From positions 1 to 26,751 of the forward strand of contig JANYBF010000560.1 in NCBI GenBank assembly GCA_025360895.1: a stretch of 26,751 nucleotides of DNA, written 5' to 3'. The notes under the pieces were generated by a model. That model did no database searches, was not told where the DNA came from, and was given only the letters and a program-made list of their open reading frames with translations. Below, in pieces: positions 7,540-14,417 of this stretch. The position numbers were made by a program, and so were the translations under genes. Source of the stretch: Verrucomicrobiota bacterium. Lineage in GTDB: Bacteria; Verrucomicrobiota; Verrucomicrobiia; Limisphaerales; JADLHS01. How positions within the stretch are numbered: position 1 is the stretch's first letter; the number at the start of each line of letters is the position of its first letter.

Positions 7540-8300
7540 AGAGCCCAGAAGTCAATGATGCCGGACTGCGCGGCGGAGTCGCCATTGTCACCGGTGGCAG
7601 CCGGGGCATTGGTCGCGCAATTGTGCAGCGGCTTGTCGCCGCCGGCATGGATGTGAGTTTTACCTATCGCGGGAATGCGGCCGCCGCCAATGAAGTTATC
7701 GCGGCTAATCCCGGTGGCAAACTCACCGCCACCGTCGTGGATGTGCGGGACAGTGCGGCCTGCGCCGCATTCGTGGAACAGGTGGCGGATCGGGCCGGAC
7801 GGATTGATTTGCTGGTCAATAACGCCGGCGTCGTTCGGGACAACCCGCTGACCGCGTTGGAAGACGAGGATGTGCGCGTGGTGTTGGAGACCAATGTAAC
7901 CGGCGTCTTCAACATGGCGCGAGCTGTCGCGCCGTATCTGATCTCGGAACGGCGAGGAAAAATTATCAATCTGAGTTCCGTCTCCGGCGAAAAAGGCGGA
8001 CGCGGACAGACCAATTACGCGGCCAGCAAAGGCGCCATCAACGCATTTACCCGGTCGCTGGCCGTCGAATTAGCCCCACGCGGCATCACCGTCAATGCCG
8101 TCGCGCCCGGCGTGATTGAAACGGAAATGTCGCGCGCCGTCCGCGAACTGGCCGGCGAGCAAATCTTGTCGCGCATTTTGCTGCGACGCATTGGTCGCCC
8201 GGAAGAAGTGGCGCATGCCGTCTGGTTTTTGGCCTCGTCGTACGCCGATTATATCACCGGCCAAATCCTGCATGTGGACGGCGGATTCAAGATGGAATAA
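7536..8300 (+). CDS. fabG: 3-oxoacyl-[acyl-carrier-protein] reductase (FabG-like, SDR family)
   Basis: 254 residues. Rossmann motif TGGSRGIGRA at 19-28, NNAG at 95-98, catalytic Ser148, Tyr161 and Lys165 (YAASK, the Tyr-x3-Lys spacing of ketoreductases), and the usual SDR ending with a VDGGF motif. The predicted reaction is NADPH-dependent reduction of 3-ketoacyl-ACP to 3-hydroxyacyl-ACP. The ATG at 7536 overlaps the stop of the preceding enoyl reductase as ATGA, which points to translational coupling and fixes the start; the frame stays open further upstream, but that stretch is inside fabL. Pairing a ketoreductase and an enoyl reductase side by side gives this operon both reducing steps of a fatty acid cycle. 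A second, housekeeping fabG is probably elsewhere in the genome. Confidence 0.9.
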   Translation: MKSPEVNDAGLRGGVAIVTGGSRGIGRAIVQRLVAAGMDVSFTYRGNAAAANEVIAANPGGKLTATVVDVRDSAACAAFVEQVADRAGRIDLLVNNAGVVRDNPLTALEDEDVRVVLETNVTGVFNMARAVAPYLISERRGKIINLSSVSGEKGGRGQTNYAASKGAINAFTRSLAVELAPRGITVNAVAPGVIETEMSRAVRELAGEQILSRILLRRIGRPEEVAHAVWFLASSYADYITGQILHVDGGFKME

Positions 8301-8306
8301 AAATTC

Positions 8307-8744
8307 ATGAACAATACCAACATCACCAAAGAAGACATCACGGCCATCTATCCCAAGGTGGCGGACATCATGGCAGACGCCTTGGGCTGCGATGCCGACA
8401 AGGTCAAACCCGATTCGTCGCTGATCAACGATCTAGGGGCGGAATCCATCGACTTTCTGGACATCATCTTCCGGCTCGAACGCACCTTCAAAGTCAAGAT
8501 TCCGCGCGGCAAAATCGTAGAGGAAGCGCGCGGCAATCTCTCCGAGGCGGAATTCGAGACGGGTGGCGTCGTCACTCCGGCGGGGGTGGAACGTTTGAAG
8601 TTTTTCCTCAGCGAAGTGCCGGCGGAACGCTTCAGTTCGCCGCTCAAAGTCGCCGATATTCCACGGCTGTTCACCACGGAGACGTTTTGTAAAATGGCCA
8701 TCCGCCAGCAGCGCGCCACCGCCGCCGGAACGCCGCCGGCCTGA
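8307..8744 (+). CDS. Acyl carrier protein with extended C-terminus
   Basis: 145 residues, nearly twice a standard ACP. Residues 10-75 form the carrier domain; the phosphopantetheine attachment site is Ser47 in DLGAESIDFLDIIFRLE, with the conserved hydrophobic helix II after it. Residues 76-135 add a segment (VVTPAGVERLKFFLSEVP and IPRLFTTETFCKMAI) that I remember from long ACPs of Planctomycetes and Verrucomicrobia but cannot assign a role. ATG 8307 lies 6 bp after the fabG stop. In the operon it should be the carrier on which the acyl chain is built, loaded by the AcpS domain encoded four genes later. The extension may dock to a partner enzyme of the cluster; that is inference. Confidence 0.88.
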   Translation: MNNTNITKEDITAIYPKVADIMADALGCDADKVKPDSSLINDLGAESIDFLDIIFRLERTFKVKIPRGKIVEEARGNLSEAEFETGGVVTPAGVERLKFFLSEVPAERFSSPLKVADIPRLFTTETFCKMAIRQQRATAAGTPPA

Positions 8745-8766
8745 ACGCTTGGTTATTCTTCCCGGC

Positions 8767-9609
8767 ATGGATCACCATTTCCGCGCGTTTTCGTTCGTGG
8801 ACCGGATCACCTCGGTCGAACCCGGAGCAAGCATTCGCGGCGAATACTGGATTCCGTCCGCCTTGACCAGCTTTGCACCATCGCTCGCGGCTGAAGCCGT
8901 GGGCCAGTTGGCGGCGTGGGCAGCCATGGCCAAGATGGATTTCGCACGCCGCCCGGTTGCGGGCTTGGCCGGTGAAATTGAAATGTTGCATCCCATCCAC
9001 CCGGGACAACGGCTCGAGCTTACCGCCGAGCTTGAAACCGTGGAAGAAGACGCGGCAGCCTACGGCGGCGCGGTCATGGTGGACGGCCGCGTGGTCATCC
9101 GGCTGCGTAACTGTGTCGGGCCCATGTTGGCCGTGGCAGATTTCGATGATCCGGCGGCGCTCCGGGCGCGCTACGAGGTGCTGTGCAATGGCGGCGCTAC
9201 GCCGGGCGCATTTGGCGGTTTACCAGCTTTTCCGCTCGAACGAACCGGAGGTGATCCCGGCCAACGTGTGGCAGCAACGCTCCATGTTCCAACCCAGGCG
9301 AATTTCTTCGCCGATCATTTTCCGCGGCGGCCCGTTTTTCCCGGCACGCTGCTCATGAATGCCAGCCTGGAATTGGCCGGGCTCCTGGCAACAGAACTGG
9401 CCGCCCCCGCGACCGGTGGTGCGTGGGCCTTGCGTGGCGTTTCGGATGTAAAATTGCGCGCCTTCACGCCGCCCGGTGAGGTGTTGGACATTGAAGCCCG
9501 CTTGAATCAATTCTCCCCCGAGGCGGCGCTGGTGAATGTGGAAATTCGCAAGGGCAAGCGCGTCGTGGGTGGCGCGCGGGTCCGGCTCATCCCGGAGGCG
9601 CACGTATGA
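8767..9609 (+). CDS. Double-hotdog 3-hydroxyacyl-ACP dehydratase-like protein (FabA/FabZ-like)
   Basis: 280 residues in two hotdog halves. The N-half (about 5-115) starts like FabZ (FSFVDRITSVEPG) and has the helix motif EAVGQ with Glu43, matching the catalytic Glu of FabZ 'EAxxQ', but it lacks the catalytic HFPGxP segment. The C-half (about 160-275) has DHFPRRPVFPG with His184 matching the FabZ catalytic His, while the residue expected to be Glu/Asp is Asn198 (PGTLLMNA). FabZ/FabA active sites combine His from one subunit with the acid from the other, so one complete site could form between the halves. The predicted reaction is dehydration of 3-hydroxyacyl-ACP. I took ATG 8767; a TTG at 8749 would add six residues unlike the family. 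It starts 22 bp after the ACP stop and its TGA overlaps the next ATG. Confidence 0.78.
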   Translation: MDHHFRAFSFVDRITSVEPGASIRGEYWIPSALTSFAPSLAAEAVGQLAAWAAMAKMDFARRPVAGLAGEIEMLHPIHPGQRLELTAELETVEEDAAAYGGAVMVDGRVVIRLRNCVGPMLAVADFDDPAALRARYEVLCNGGATPGAFGGLPAFPLERTGGDPGQRVAATLHVPTQANFFADHFPRRPVFPGTLLMNASLELAGLLATELAAPATGGAWALRGVSDVKLRAFTPPGEVLDIEARLNQFSPEAALVNVEIRKGKRVVGGARVRLIPEAHV

Positions 9610-10937
9610 TTCCGCGTCGTCGGGTGGCCATCACGGGCATCGGTATGGTGACGCCCGTTGGTCACGATGCCCCGACTACTTGGGCGAATGTCCGCGCGGG
9701 CCGCAGCGGTTCGGCGACGATTCGTTCCTTCGATGCCAGCACCTTTCCCACGCGGATCGGCGCGGAGGTTAAAGATTTTGACGCGGCGGCCAAGATCAGT
9801 GATCGCAAGTTACTCAAGCACGCTTCCCGTTCCGTCCGGTTTGCCTTGGCCGCCGCCGCCGAGGCGTTTGCGGATGCGGGCATCCGACCGGCGCCGCATA
9901 ATTCTCACCGTTGGGGTTTCAGCGTGGGCGCCGGCATGATGAGCGTCACGCTCGATGAATTGCAGACCGTGCATGAATTCTGCGGTCGCGACGGCGAGTT
10001 TAATCCCGCCGGTCTGGTGAACCCGCAATTTCTCCCCGATCCGGTCGCTTTCTGCCGGGCGCAAGCGAACTCCGGCCTGGCGTTGCTCACGCAGCACTTC
10101 GGCATTCGCGGTTATGCGACGGCGGTCCACACGGCCTGCGCTTCGGGCGGTCAAGCGCTTGGCACGGCGCTCAAGGTCATCCGCCGCGGCCACGCCGATT
10201 GCGTGCTCGCCGGCGGTTATGATTCCATGCTGAACCCGGTTGGGCTTACGGCCTTTTGTCTCCTCGGCGCACTTTCCAAAGATAATGAAAACCCGGAACG
10301 CGCCAGCCGTCCGTTCGATGCCACGCGCAATGGTTTCGTGCTGGGCGAGGGCGCGGGCTTTCTGATTCTGGAAGAGTGGACGGCGGCGCGCAAACGCGGC
10401 GCCCGCATCTACGCCGAGCTGGCAGGGGATGGCAATTCCCTGAGCAGTTATCGTATCACGGATTCACCGCCGTCCGGGGATGGCCCCATTCAAGCCATGC
10501 AACAGTCCTTCGGCAACGCCGGGCTGACGCCGCATGACATTGACTATGTGAATGCGCATGGGACTTCCACGTTGATGAACGACCGCAGCGAGTGCGCGGC
10601 CATTCGCGCGGTGCTGGCCGACCGCGTCGGGCAGGTCGCTGTCAGTTCCACGAAGAGTTGCATGGGCCACTTGATCGCCGCTGCGGGCGCGGTGGAGGCG
10701 GGCATCTGCGCCCTGGCCATTCGTGACGGCATCGCGCCGGTCAACGCCAACTACTCTCAACCAGATCCGGACTGCAATGTGAGTCTCGTGCTCGGCGCCT
10801 CGCGTCCGCTCCGCATCCGGGCGGCGCTGTCTAATTCGTTGGGCTTCGGCGGCTCCAACAGTTGTCTGGCGTTCCGTCATCCCGACGAAGTTGAGCGGCT
10901 GTCACCGACCGACCCTCGTACAACCGTACAAGCATGA
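9606..10937 (+). CDS. 3-oxoacyl-[acyl-carrier-protein] synthase II-like ketosynthase (FabF family), KS1
   Basis: 443 residues, thiolase fold. The catalytic triad is complete: Cys178 in HTACASGGQ, His318 in NAHGTST and His355 in KSCMGHLIAAAG, with conserved Lys350. The N-terminal VAITGIGMVTPVG and C-terminal NSLGFGGSNS motifs are typical of FabF. The predicted reaction is decarboxylative condensation of malonyl-ACP with acyl-ACP. Its ATG at 9606 overlaps the dehydratase stop (ATGA) and its own TGA overlaps the start of a second ketosynthase. Such a tandem pair recalls KS/chain-length-factor pairs of type II polyketide and aryl polyene systems as well as duplicated FabF genes. A ketosynthase beside a dedicated ACP and PPTase suggests a specialised rather than housekeeping role. 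Confidence 0.92.
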   Translation: MIPRRRVAITGIGMVTPVGHDAPTTWANVRAGRSGSATIRSFDASTFPTRIGAEVKDFDAAAKISDRKLLKHASRSVRFALAAAAEAFADAGIRPAPHNSHRWGFSVGAGMMSVTLDELQTVHEFCGRDGEFNPAGLVNPQFLPDPVAFCRAQANSGLALLTQHFGIRGYATAVHTACASGGQALGTALKVIRRGHADCVLAGGYDSMLNPVGLTAFCLLGALSKDNENPERASRPFDATRNGFVLGEGAGFLILEEWTAARKRGARIYAELAGDGNSLSSYRITDSPPSGDGPIQAMQQSFGNAGLTPHDIDYVNAHGTSTLMNDRSECAAIRAVLADRVGQVAVSSTKSCMGHLIAAAGAVEAGICALAIRDGIAPVNANYSQPDPDCNVSLVLGASRPLRIRAALSNSLGFGGSNSCLAFRHPDEVERLSPTDPRTTVQA

Positions 10938-12229
10938 ACCAACCGCCGCGCATTGTGATCACCGGCACCGGGGCCGTGTGTGGAGCCGGGTTGAAGATTG
11001 ACGACATTTGGGACTCCCTCGTTAATGGGCGCTCGGCGGTCGCGCCCATCAGCCGTTGGGACGCCACGGGCTGGCCCGTAAAGGTGGCGGCAGAAGTCAC
11101 CGGGGTGGATAACCGCACACTGGTGGAGGACCGGAAGCTGCACAAGCTGATCTTGCGCACGGATCTTTTCGGCATCTTTGCCGCCGGCGCAGCGATCCAG
11201 CAGTCCGGACTGACGGTTCATCGCGACGCGCTGGATCCAGCGTTGGCCAGCCAGTTCAATGATCGGTGCGGGGTGATCGCTGGTTCGGGCGGCGGCACGT
11301 ATCAGAACAATTACGATTTTTTCCCCGCATTCACCGCCGTGCAGGGCGACCTCAAGAAATTCGGCGCGGAAAGTTGTTCGACCGTGAACCCGATGTGGCT
11401 GCTGCGCAACCTGCCGAACAACGTTCTGTGCCACGTCGGCATCCGCCACAATTTCAAAGGCACCAATGCGTGCATCACCAATCAATGCGTGGGCGGCATC
11501 ATGGCGGTGGCCGAGGCGGCAGCAGCGATTCGCGCCGGCGAAGCGGATCGGGCGGTGGCGGTGGGTCACGATACCCCGATTGATGCGGAAACGATGCTGA
11601 ATTATTACCAAGTCGGGCTGATGTCCCCGGACGCCCTCCGGCCGTTTGACCGGCGCCGCAACGGCACGGTGTTCGGCGAAGGGGCCGCAGCGGTGATGCT
11701 GGAAAAAGCGGAAGACGCCGAAGCGCGGGGGGCGTCTGTGCTGGGTGAGTTTCTTGGCTCGGGTTGCGCCACGGAAGCCACCGGGGTGCTGAAGGTGCGC
11801 GAGGATGGCGACGGCCTGCGTCGAGCCATTCAAGTTGCGTTGGACGATGCGGGGATTTCTGCGGATGCCGTGGGACTGATTGTCGCGCACGGTAACGGCA
11901 CGCCGGCTTCGGATGCGTCGGAGGCCCAGGCCTTCCAGCGAGTCTTCGGCACAAATCTACCGCCGGTCACCGCCTTCAAGTGGGCATTCGGGCATTTGAT
12001 TGCTGCCTCCGGTATCCTGGATCTGACGCTGGCGCTGAAAGCGCTCGAACAAAAAGTTGCCCCCGGCATTCCCTCGCTGCAATCGGTGGATCCCGAATTT
12101 CCCTGGCTGACTGTGCGGCCCGATTCCCAGCCGGCGCGCAGCGACGTGGCCTTGGTCTGTTGCCGGGGCTTTGGCGGTATGAACGTGGCCGTTTTGGTAC
12201 GGGCGGGGACCTCTCGATCTGCGGCATGA
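10934..12229 (+). CDS. Second beta-ketoacyl-ACP synthase family protein (KS2)
   Basis: 431 residues, divergent from KS1 but of the same fold. Residues aligned to the triad are still present: Cys180 in TNACITNQC, His319 in VAHGNGTP and His354 in FKWAFGHLIAASG, with Lys349. It is therefore not an obvious chain-length factor, in which the Cys is usually replaced. The sequence after the nucleophile (ITNQCVGG) is unusual compared with ASG/ATG in most family members, and the region around 110-160 has a Tyr/Phe-rich stretch (GGGTYQNNYDFF). It may condense a different substrate, or form a heterodimer with KS1. The ATG overlaps the KS1 stop, and the TGA (12227-12229) overlaps the start of the next gene, so the three genes are likely translationally coupled. 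Confidence 0.87.
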   Translation: MNQPPRIVITGTGAVCGAGLKIDDIWDSLVNGRSAVAPISRWDATGWPVKVAAEVTGVDNRTLVEDRKLHKLILRTDLFGIFAAGAAIQQSGLTVHRDALDPALASQFNDRCGVIAGSGGGTYQNNYDFFPAFTAVQGDLKKFGAESCSTVNPMWLLRNLPNNVLCHVGIRHNFKGTNACITNQCVGGIMAVAEAAAAIRAGEADRAVAVGHDTPIDAETMLNYYQVGLMSPDALRPFDRRRNGTVFGEGAAAVMLEKAEDAEARGASVLGEFLGSGCATEATGVLKVREDGDGLRRAIQVALDDAGISADAVGLIVAHGNGTPASDASEAQAFQRVFGTNLPPVTAFKWAFGHLIAASGILDLTLALKALEQKVAPGIPSLQSVDPEFPWLTVRPDSQPARSDVALVCCRGFGGMNVAVLVRAGTSRSAA

Positions 12230-13443
12230 ACCCGGAAGCCGCCAAGGGGACGCGCTGCGGCATTGATACTGTCGAAGTCGCGCGCATCGAAAAACTGCTT
12301 CGGGACAAAACGCCGGAAGACCTGGGTCGGCTTTTCTCGCCGCAGGAATTGCAGGATGCCGGTGATGGTCCTGGCCGCACCGCAAGTCTGGCCGCCCGTT
12401 TCGCAGCCAAGGAAGCCTGTGGCAAACTCTTTCCCCGCGAACTCGCCTTGGGTGTTATTGAACTGGCGGATTTTTCCACACGGCGGGATGCGTACGGCGC
12501 TCCGGTGGTGGAACTCAACGCCCGGGCGCGTGCCGTGCTGGATCGCCATCGCATCGCCGGAATTCGCGTGTCGCTGACCCATACCGAGACCAGTGCTTCG
12601 GCCATCGCCTGGGCGGATCCGCGCATCACTGAAGTGCCCTGGTTCGGCCGGCTGCTGTACTATTTATTTCCCTATCGGCGCGGCGTGGTGCTGGGGAATC
12701 TCCGCCGCGTCTTCAGTGGTTACATACCGGAATCGGAAATCCTCAAGCTGGCTCAAGCCTACTATGGGCACTACGTGCGGTTTCTGCTGGAGTTCATCCG
12801 ACTACCGTTCATGCCGGAGAATCGCCGCAAGGCCTGGATGCGGATTGAGAACGTGGAAGTGGCTTTGCGGGCCCATGCGCGCGGCAAAGGTATTCTTCTG
12901 TTAACCGGGCATTTTGGTAATTTTGAAGTGTCCACCGTGGCTGGCATCAGCCAGTTCCCGGGTTATCGTGGGTTATTCCACTTTGTGCGCCGGCGGCTCA
13001 AGCCAAAACTGTTGAACGATTTTATTACCTGGCGCACCCGGCAAGCCGGCTTTGGCACACTGGCCAAAAGCGGATCGCTCGAAACGATCCTCGATCTGCT
13101 CGCGACCGGGGCCATTGTCGTTTACGTGTTTGATCAGCATGCGGGCAAAGGCAACGGCATCACGGTGGATTTCTTTGGGCATCCCGCCGGCACGTTTAAG
13201 AGCGTGGCGCTGATCGCGCTGAGTACCGGCGTGCCCGTATTGCCGGCGTACAGTTGGCGCGAGCCGGATGGTAGTCATGTCCTCCGCTTCGAAGAACCCC
13301 TGCCCTTGATCGAGGATGAAAATATCGGAAAAGCCATCCGCCGGAACACACGGGCTTACAACGAGGAAATCGAGCGCATGTTGCTGCGCCATCCCGAACA
13401 ATGGATCTGGATGCACCGCCGCTGGAAAGTGACTGGTCGGTGA
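12226..13443 (+). CDS. AcpS-type 4'-phosphopantetheinyl transferase fused to LpxL/HtrB-family acyltransferase
   Basis: 406 residues with two domains in one frame. Residues 10-130 are an AcpS-like holo-ACP synthase: GIDTVEVAR with Asp14, LFSPQEL, ARFAAKEA with Glu63 (Mg/CoA site), and SLTHT with His119. Residues about 132-406 are a lipid A-type acyltransferase (LPLAT superfamily): GRLLYYLFPYRR, NLRRVF, the catalytic H-x4-E box His229-Glu234 in LTGHFGNFEV, DQHAGKGNGITVDFFG, and WIWMHRRWK near the end. LpxL proteins normally start with a membrane helix; here that position is taken by AcpS. I predict that it arms the operon's ACP and then transfers the finished acyl chain from ACP to a lipid acceptor at the inner face of the membrane. 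The ATG at 12226 overlaps the KS2 stop; the frame is open further upstream, but inside KS2. Confidence 0.88.
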   Translation: MNPEAAKGTRCGIDTVEVARIEKLLRDKTPEDLGRLFSPQELQDAGDGPGRTASLAARFAAKEACGKLFPRELALGVIELADFSTRRDAYGAPVVELNARARAVLDRHRIAGIRVSLTHTETSASAIAWADPRITEVPWFGRLLYYLFPYRRGVVLGNLRRVFSGYIPESEILKLAQAYYGHYVRFLLEFIRLPFMPENRRKAWMRIENVEVALRAHARGKGILLLTGHFGNFEVSTVAGISQFPGYRGLFHFVRRRLKPKLLNDFITWRTRQAGFGTLAKSGSLETILDLLATGAIVVYVFDQHAGKGNGITVDFFGHPAGTFKSVALIALSTGVPVLPAYSWREPDGSHVLRFEEPLPLIEDENIGKAIRRNTRAYNEEIERMLLRHPEQWIWMHRRWKVTGR

Positions 13444-13501
13444 GGGATGAACTCGCGGCGGGTGGGCGCAAGGCGGAAACTCAGAATTACGCTTTACGTG
13501 T

Positions 13502-14278
13502 TCACCTCGGCCGCAGGTGAAACTCCAAGCCCTCCGCCACACCCGCGCCATTCGGAAACTGGCTGATGAATCCTTGCTGTTGGCGAACAACCGTCTTCAC
13601 TGATTCAATCCCGTTCGCCGGCGTAACGAGGCAGCGGGCGAACTCAAGCTTCAGCATCGGCAAATCATTCAAATGATCACCAGCCGCAAAAACTTGCTTC
13701 CGGGTCAGCCGCAACCGCCGCGTCAACTCCGCCAGCGCCGTGCCTTTGTTGTAGGTTACGTGACTGAACCGCGCATAAACATCATTCCGTACGACGGTCA
13801 GTTCCGGAAAGCGAAGGCAAAATTCGTCCAGCCGCGCGTGAATCAAATCCGCTTCGCCATTGTTACCCGCGATCAGGCAAAACGGTGAATACGGGTCCGC
13901 ATAAACCGTCGCGCGAAAATTGGCGTTCACCCAGTCCGTCAACCGGCCCACCTCCGGCTGCACCCGTTTGAACAGTTCGGCGTGGTCACGATCACACGTG
14001 GTATTCCACTCGATCAGGGGCGCGTAACGCACCCCGTCGTGCTGGTAAATCTCGCGTTCCACCAGCACGAGGTAGTCCGGCTGAATCGAAATTTTCGAGC
14101 GCGCCAGCGCCTCCATCAAACTCGACATGTCGCGCCCCGTGTTGATCACCCACTTGGCTCCGCGCGCTTGCAAATCACCGATGAGCGCCACGAGGCGCGG
14201 CGGGATGGGTGGGTTCTCAAATTCGGCGAAGATCGTTCCGTCAAAATCTGTTGAAATCAGTTGAATGGGCAGACTCAT
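13502..14278 (-). CDS. HAD superfamily (Cof/IIB-type) phosphatase
   Basis: 258 residues. Motif I is DFDGT (11-15; Asp11 the nucleophile, Asp13 the acid), motif II NTGRD, motif III the NKGTAL lysine, and motif IV GDHLNDLPML with Asp residues for Mg2+. This is the order of class IIB HAD phosphatases (Cof, sucrose- or mannosyl-phosphate phosphatases). The cap domain between about 85 and 185 sets specificity, and I cannot name the substrate. It lies convergent to the fatty-acid operon, 58 bp from its end, and downstream of folC on the same strand (139 bp gap), so it may be the last gene of the cbiX-hisS-folC run or have its own promoter. I saw no strong terminator between it and the convergent operon. 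Confidence 0.88.
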   Translation of the reverse strand: MSLPIQLISTDFDGTIFAEFENPPIPPRLVALIGDLQARGAKWVINTGRDMSSLMEALARSKISIQPDYLVLVEREIYQHDGVRYAPLIEWNTTCDRDHAELFKRVQPEVGRLTDWVNANFRATVYADPYSPFCLIAGNNGEADLIHARLDEFCLRFPELTVVRNDVYARFSHVTYNKGTALAELTRRLRLTRKQVFAAGDHLNDLPMLKLEFARCLVTPANGIESVKTVVRQQQGFISQFPNGAGVAEGLEFHLRPR

Positions 14279-14417
14279 GCTCTGGGTTAAATGGGTTGTG
14301 GGTCACGTTCCGCAGCCGACACGGGCAAAACGATACCTGACAACGGATGCCTTACGCAATCTGCATGAAAGGCGGTGCAGTCCCTTCAACAGATGGTTCG
14401 CGCTTACCCGGACTTCG

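Noticed and set aside
10877..11890. 337-codon minus-strand frame opposite KS2
   Set aside because: Antisense shadow of a ketosynthase with an intact catalytic triad; Arg/His-rich composition, no motif.
11830..12582. 250-codon minus-strand frame opposite the KS2/AcpS junction
   Set aside because: Covers the end of KS2 and the AcpS domain in antisense; no recognisable domain.
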